A DNA stretch of 64,000 bases, from positions 62,001-126,000 of the forward strand of contig JAKQQP010000233.1 of assembly GCA_029564115.1 (NCBI GenBank), given 5' to 3'. Positions 60,027 to 64,000 of this stretch are shown here, in pieces. The DNA comes from Candidatus Rifleibacteriota bacterium. Lineage in GTDB: Bacteria > Riflebacteria > Ozemobacteria > Ozemobacterales > Ozemobacteraceae. How positions within the stretch are numbered: the first letter of the stretch is position 1; each line of letters opens with the position of its first letter. The notes under the pieces were generated by a model. That model was not told the DNA's origin. It worked only from the letters and a program-made list of their open reading frames with translations, and searched no databases. The translations under genes and the position numbers were made by a program.

Positions 60027-60555
60027 AAATTTCATCGAAGAGCTGACCTCCCGAACAAGCCAGCCATCACAGGCCCTCATGGAACACCTGGCCGGTTGCC
60101 CGTCATGTCGCCAGTCTGCTGAAGCCCTCGGACTGATTAAATCAGCTCGAAAGCCCCTTTCAGGAACTGAGGCCAGTGCAATAGCAGCAACCATCAAAGC
60201 AGTGCAGGCCATTGGATCCGGTTCTTCCGCTAATGTAACTCCGCCGACAGCTGTTTCAACGGTTTCGGTTGTCAAATATTTCATCCTGACAGCAATTCTT
60301 ATTGCTGGAGTCTCTTCGGCCATTATTTACAGCTACGTTGCCGGCAACGCTGACACCACCGAAACAATTCCGCAGTCAGGCACGAATGTAGAAGCCGTTA
60401 CAGACAACAAAACCGAAAAACCGGGCGAAGAACTGACCGAAAACTCCGAACCGGCAAAATCTACGACACAGAAGACTGACTATGAAGTTCTAGCCACGCA
60501 GACAGCTACGCAAATCAAAATAATTTCACCAGACGAAGAAGAAGTTACCCCATGA
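60010..60555 (+). CDS. Probable membrane anti-sigma factor (zinc-finger type)
   Basis: A 181-residue protein. The cytoplasmic N-terminus has the anti-sigma zinc-finger motif H-x3-C-x2-C (HLAGCPSCR, His26, Cys30, Cys33). One membrane helix (about 88-112, VKYFILTAILIAGVSSAIIY) is followed by a Thr/Glu-rich periplasmic tail (about 70 residues). The organisation matches ZAS-type anti-sigma factors that hold their ECF partner until a periplasmic signal releases it. It overlaps the sigma gene by 17 bases and the next gene by four. Confidence 0.8.
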   Translation: MNRICENFIEELTSRTSQPSQALMEHLAGCPSCRQSAEALGLIKSARKPLSGTEASAIAATIKAVQAIGSGSSANVTPPTAVSTVSVVKYFILTAILIAGVSSAIIYSYVAGNADTTETIPQSGTNVEAVTDNKTEKPGEELTENSEPAKSTTQKTDYEVLATQTATQIKIISPDEEEVTP

Positions 60556-62615
60556 CTCGCCCAGAAAAACCAATCAAAACCGGCGCACCGCTTCAGCTGC
60601 CACCTGGCAACAGAAGCGGCGTGGTTTTTTACATCGTGCTCTCAGTGGTAACTCTGATGGGTATATTTATACTTTTCTATCACAGCTTTTCAAAACAACT
60701 GGCGTTCTCTTCTTTTTATCATGTCAACCGCGAAAAGCTGCGCAATCTGACCGAAATAATCATAGATTCAGCATTCAGCAACCTGCAGCATGCGACTAGA
60801 GACCCAAGGCACGAATTAACAAAAAAGTTTGCAGAGCAGATGCGTACCGCAACACTCGGAAACGCCCCGTTCGATTTGACGGCACCTCTTTTTGAAGCGA
60901 ACCGAGCGGCACTGCTTAACGGCGCAACCCTCAAATACAGCCTTTCAGGCAGAATATTCGACAAAAGAACCGAAACACCACAGTCGCAAAAATACTATAT
61001 CGGCGAAGGCCTCGGAACCCTGGAAATCCTGGTCGACGCCTCTCTGGAAACCCCATCAGGACAGGTTCTGGCTCGATGTCAGCGACGCCGCCACTTCGAT
61101 TTCAAATCAGCCTGCCTGGTATCGAACTTCAAAAAACGCGAGAACAGCTACGCCATGACTTTCCCACTGGATTTCGCCCTGCTGGTACGCAACGGTCTGC
61201 GCGAATTTCAAGAGGGCTATCGCGGCCAGAGTCTCAACTGTGGCCAGAAACTGGTAATCCAGGATCAAAGTTCAATCCCCGCTGCTAAACGCGGGCTGGT
61301 ATATTTTGGCCGAGCCAACGAAAACAACGAAGCCAGACGCATCTATCTGAACACCACAGATAAAGCCGACAGTTCAGCACTCTGGCCAGAATTGCCAGTC
61401 GAGCAGTTTACCGTCAACCAGGAAGAATGCCTCAAACTTATTCCGGAACTGAATGTTGAAGGCATCGACCAGGTTACCGGCATTCGAGGCGTTTTTACCT
61501 TCAAACGCTGCCCGGCCGCCAGAACTACCGGCAATCCACCTCCTCACGAGAAAGAGGCGAGGAACATACTTTCCGCGGTTCCAGGCAGCCCTGACAGGGT
61601 TCTCGAGCAACTGCCGGCCGGCATAAGCTTTGCCGGGCCGACAGATAAGAACTATTTTGACACTTTTCTACGTGGCAGCATGAATCAAAGATGGCTTTAT
61701 GTGGTACATTTTGCCCTCGACGCCTCCGCCGCCAGAGCCGGGGGCGAAAATATCCCGGCAGAAGGCAAAACCATGCTCGAAGAAGCCGCCAATTTCGTCT
61801 GTTATTCACCCGAGGCAGACCGCTTCAAAGACGACCAGGCAGCCGACATGCAAAAGCGTCGCGAGCTTTTTAAAAGACTCGAAAAACTGGCGGAACGAAC
61901 CAATCCACCATTACCACTTTATTCTGACATGGTCGAAGACTACCCCCACTACCAGGGTCAGCAGATGAAAAAAGCCGAGGTAACCGAAACCTTCAAAGAA
62001 CCCCCGAAGTTTTTCGGGCGTGATTCTTCGCCCTTGAGTGAGATTACCGTAACCGGAAGCGAGGGTTTCAGGCCTTTCCGTCATTACACACTCTGTGCGG
62101 CCAGATATTTTTACGCCTCAGACCTTGAAAAAAACGGCATATACGACAAAAAAAACGGCATTCTCAATCTGCGCGGCGTTGTCAGTGTCGAACTGGAGCA
62201 CGTAACTCTCAACCCACCGACGGGCCGCGACCACATTATAGTCAGAGGTGCCGGGGCAATACTGGCACCGAATGGTTTCACCATAAACTGCGGCCTGAAG
62301 CGAGAGAACCCCGAAAGGGACCTTTGCATACTTTTTACGCGCAAGGGCAGCATCAGAATCGGCACTTCGGCACGTATCGAAGCAAGTCTGCTGGCATTTA
62401 ACGATTCGAATACCGGCTCCATCGTTCCGTCAAAACCAATGGATATTCTAGGCGCTGTGGGCGTTGACCAGCTTTTCCTCAGCAGGTTTCCGGCAACTCC
62501 GGGCAAAATAGAGTTCGACCCGAAATTGAAAACTGATTCTGACAATGACGAAATTTTCACTCTGACGGTTTCGCCATGGGTCAGATATGAAGATATAACT
62601 TTCAGCAAGGAATAA
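60552..62615 (+). CDS. Large membrane-anchored PilX/GspK-like pseudopilin-associated protein
   Basis: A 687-residue protein with a short basic N-terminus, one membrane helix (about 22-48, SGVVFYIVLSVVTLMGIFIL) and a large extracytoplasmic domain. The helix followed by amphipathic HVNREKLRNLTEIIIDSAFS resembles minor pilins of the PilX/GspK type. The C-terminus is beta-rich (LNLRGVVSVELEHVTLNPPT, GAGAILAPNGFTINCGLKRE, LFTRKGSIRIGTSARIEASL), like a beta-helix. It overlaps the anti-sigma gene by four bases and is one base from the next pseudopilin. It may form the tip of a pseudopilus. The role is inferred. Confidence 0.65.
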   Translation: MTRPEKPIKTGAPLQLPPGNRSGVVFYIVLSVVTLMGIFILFYHSFSKQLAFSSFYHVNREKLRNLTEIIIDSAFSNLQHATRDPRHELTKKFAEQMRTATLGNAPFDLTAPLFEANRAALLNGATLKYSLSGRIFDKRTETPQSQKYYIGEGLGTLEILVDASLETPSGQVLARCQRRRHFDFKSACLVSNFKKRENSYAMTFPLDFALLVRNGLREFQEGYRGQSLNCGQKLVIQDQSSIPAAKRGLVYFGRANENNEARRIYLNTTDKADSSALWPELPVEQFTVNQEECLKLIPELNVEGIDQVTGIRGVFTFKRCPAARTTGNPPPHEKEARNILSAVPGSPDRVLEQLPAGISFAGPTDKNYFDTFLRGSMNQRWLYVVHFALDASAARAGGENIPAEGKTMLEEAANFVCYSPEADRFKDDQAADMQKRRELFKRLEKLAERTNPPLPLYSDMVEDYPHYQGQQMKKAEVTETFKEPPKFFGRDSSPLSEITVTGSEGFRPFRHYTLCAARYFYASDLEKNGIYDKKNGILNLRGVVSVELEHVTLNPPTGRDHIIVRGAGAILAPNGFTINCGLKRENPERDLCILFTRKGSIRIGTSARIEASLLAFNDSNTGSIVPSKPMDILGAVGVDQLFLSRFPATPGKIEFDPKLKTDSDNDEIFTLTVSPWVRYEDITFSKE

Positions 62616-62616
62616 T

Positions 62617-63075
62617 ATGAAAAAACGACGGGGCTTTTCTTTCATTGAAGTGCTGATCGGCATGGTTATCCTGCAGATTGCCCTTCTGTCTTTTTTTCTG
62701 ATCAACCAGTCTTCAAGCTCCCAGAGCATGGATGCCTACTACGAGTTTTTAGCAAACTCTCTTGGCAACGAAGTGATCGAGTTCGTTCAGGGAATGGGCT
62801 ATGAATGGGCAGTCAAATATCTCGACAAACCTGATTTGTTCCCGCTGGGCGAGTGGCACGGCGTTCTTGAAAAGCCAATATTCGCCGCCACATCGTATTT
62901 TCGCGAATGCGACTCTTTTGAGCGGCTGATTAATATGCAAAAAGTCAGCAGTTCGGGCGACGGCATTCTCGTGAATATCGAAATACGCGTAAAAAGCGGT
63001 AATAAAGTAAAATCATGGCTGAGCCGTGGCGAACTGGCATTCTCTACAATTGTCATGGAGAAACCTGCCAGATGA
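62617..63075 (+). CDS. Type IV prepilin-like protein 1
   Basis: A 152-residue prepilin. The type IV cleavage site is in MKKRRGFSFIEVLIGMVILQ: the peptidase would cut after Gly6, with Glu at position 5 of the mature protein. A hydrophobic helix follows (to about residue 30), and the rest is a small globular domain (YLDKPDLFPLGEWHGVLEKP, ILVNIEIRVKSGNKVKSWLS). It resembles GspI/PilV minor pseudopilins. The start of the next prepilin gene overlaps its stop (ATGA). Confidence 0.92.
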   Translation: MKKRRGFSFIEVLIGMVILQIALLSFFLINQSSSSQSMDAYYEFLANSLGNEVIEFVQGMGYEWAVKYLDKPDLFPLGEWHGVLEKPIFAATSYFRECDSFERLINMQKVSSSGDGILVNIEIRVKSGNKVKSWLSRGELAFSTIVMEKPAR

Positions 63076-63785
63076 AGATAACTGCCAACAACAAAGCCTT
63101 CACCCTCATAGAAGTCGTAATGGTCTGCGCCATAATGATGCTGATTCTCATTCCGACTTACCGCATTCTGTCACACGGCGGGAAGTCGGCATTAAAGGGA
63201 GTACAGCGAAACAATGTGGTCATGCAGGGGCAGCAGATACTCAGCCAGTTGAAACTCGATCTGGCACTTTCCTGCTTTATTTTTGTCAATGATAAGAGCC
63301 ACAGCATCAGCGATATTTTCAGCGAAAACTTGTCAGGCAGTGATGTGACCATCTCTTTTAACACCTTCAACGGTGAAGAATACGCCAGAAAGGTCATCCC
63401 GACCAGCAGCGGCCCAGAGAGCTACAGACGTATGAACAGGGTCGAATATGTTCTGAAAAGCAGGCCGGGATCAGCCTTTAAATCGCTGGAACGGATCTTT
63501 TACCCCCATCCTGGAATCGGTGGCAATAAAAACCGCAAAATTCTCAGTGACCGGGTAAACTTTTTTGAAATAAGACCCGAGACTATCTCCTCTGCCGGTT
63601 ATTCTCGCAGCTTTTTCAGAATTTCGCTGCAGCTGTTCGACCAGGAAGAAAAAGTCAGCAACAGCACAGGGCAGCAATTCATCGCCGACTTCATGGAAAC
63701 AGCTAACCCCACTGTTTTAAATTCTATTATCAACAACCCGGGGCTGAATCGCAACTGGTATACCGACCCTCACAACACTGACTGA
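63072..63785 (+). CDS. Type IV prepilin-like protein 2
   Basis: A 237-residue prepilin of the GspJ/PilW type. The N-terminus MKITANNKAFTLIEVVMVCA has the FTLIEV core with Glu5, but the residue before the cut is Ala9 instead of the usual Gly. The globular part is beta-rich (SDVTISFNTFNGEEYARKVI, RMNRVEYVLKSRPGSAFKSL). The ATG at 63072 overlaps the previous stop. Together with the preceding two genes it would make the minor-pseudopilin set of a secretion or pilus machine; no major pilin or assembly ATPase is in the window. Confidence 0.9.
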   Translation: MKITANNKAFTLIEVVMVCAIMMLILIPTYRILSHGGKSALKGVQRNNVVMQGQQILSQLKLDLALSCFIFVNDKSHSISDIFSENLSGSDVTISFNTFNGEEYARKVIPTSSGPESYRRMNRVEYVLKSRPGSAFKSLERIFYPHPGIGGNKNRKILSDRVNFFEIRPETISSAGYSRSFFRISLQLFDQEEKVSNSTGQQFIADFMETANPTVLNSIINNPGLNRNWYTDPHNTD

Positions 63786-63797
63786 GAACCCGGCAAG

Positions 63798-64000
63798 TCA
63801 CCTGGAGATACTGACAGGTTCAACTTTGATCGGAACTTCGAATGGGTTCGAATAATCAGCTCTCACCAACCAGAATTTGCCGGCGGCACAGGCCAGATAA
63901 CGATTTATGTAATATGGACTGGTAAAAACTGTCTTACCGACAACCTCGCCGGCTGCAGCAAACATTATCAGAGTCTGTTGCGTCGGGTCCCCGGCCGGAG
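63798..64000 (-). CDS. 3' end of an unidentified minus-strand gene (partial)
   Basis: A frame open to the window edge ends with TGA at 63798-63800. The last 66 residues include TVFTSPYYINRYLACAAGKF then WLVRADYSNPFEVPIKVEPV and end SISR. The alternating strand pattern suggests a beta-sheet domain, perhaps a propeller blade. The gene faces the pseudopilin operon tail-to-tail with a 12-base gap. It cannot be named from this fragment. Confidence 0.6.
   Translation of the reverse strand, partial: PAGDPTQQTLIMFAAAGEVVGKTVFTSPYYINRYLACAAGKFWLVRADYSNPFEVPIKVEPVSISR

Noticed and set aside
1..64000. CRISPR arrays, rRNA genes and prophage genes
   Set aside because: I saw no regularly spaced repeats, no rRNA-like segments and no phage structural or integrase genes on either strand.

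Overview
The window comes from a Gram-negative, probably anaerobic or facultatively anaerobic bacterium of moderate GC. The evidence is a full-length pyruvate:ferredoxin oxidoreductase, a sodium-pumping NADH:quinone oxidoreductase operon, outer-membrane and periplasmic systems (AsmA-like protein, a LolA/LolD-like export cassette, beta-barrel protein, class B acid phosphatase, secreted endonuclease I) and type IV prepilin-like proteins. The mix, especially pseudopilin operons with an ECF sigma factor and many large membrane sensors, resembles deep-branching lineages such as Candidatus Riflebacteria/Ozemobacteria. That placement is inference only: no rRNA is present and no search was run.

Layout. 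0-2.1 kb: KtrB (partial)/KtrA potassium uptake, a membrane sensor-like protein, a GNAT acetyltransferase. 2.2-5.9 kb: nifJ with a clear promoter and terminator. 6.0-10.7 kb: secreted subtilase, a macro-domain/EVE-domain gene pair, an AsmA-like protein. 10.7-11.4 kb: a 162-bp imperfect palindrome and a decayed IS3-family transposase. 11.4-18.7 kb (minus strand): Smr protein, unknown proteins, FloA with two NfeD proteins, rpsU, HIT, AphA. 18.9-25.6 kb: ferredoxin-nitroreductase, CmoM, MATE pump, TlyA and a response-regulator/histidine-kinase pair with a GAF-PAS protein. 25.8-31 kb: a five-gene export cassette (LolA-like carrier, two FtsX-type permeases, LolD-like ATPase, predicted beta-barrel). 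31-42.8 kb (minus): a phospholipase-D protein, then a signalling locus with a TAXI-type binding protein, a degenerate GGDEF protein, a 1977-residue duplicated adenylate cyclase and a zinc-ribbon membrane protein. 43-50 kb: MntP, a Gate-domain transporter, a hydrolase/M18 aminopeptidase pair, RF3 and a Cys-rich microprotein. 50.4-55.8 kb: alpha/beta hydrolase and nqrBCDEF without nqrA. 55.9-56.8 kb: endonuclease I. 57.1-63.8 kb: HEAT-repeat membrane protein, ECF sigma/anti-sigma pair and a pseudopilin operon. The last 200 bases are the 3' end of a minus-strand gene.

The most striking element is the cyclase at 36381-42314. It contains two complete sensor-HAMP-class III cyclase halves in one chain. 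Their catalytic residues have diverged in complementary fashion: the first half keeps both metal-binding aspartates but has lost the Asn/Arg transition-state pair, and the second keeps Lys, Asp, Asn and Arg but has lost the first metal Asp. This predicts a single composite active site, the logic of mammalian membrane adenylyl cyclases. The neighbouring GGDEF-like and TAXI genes suggest a dedicated signalling locus.
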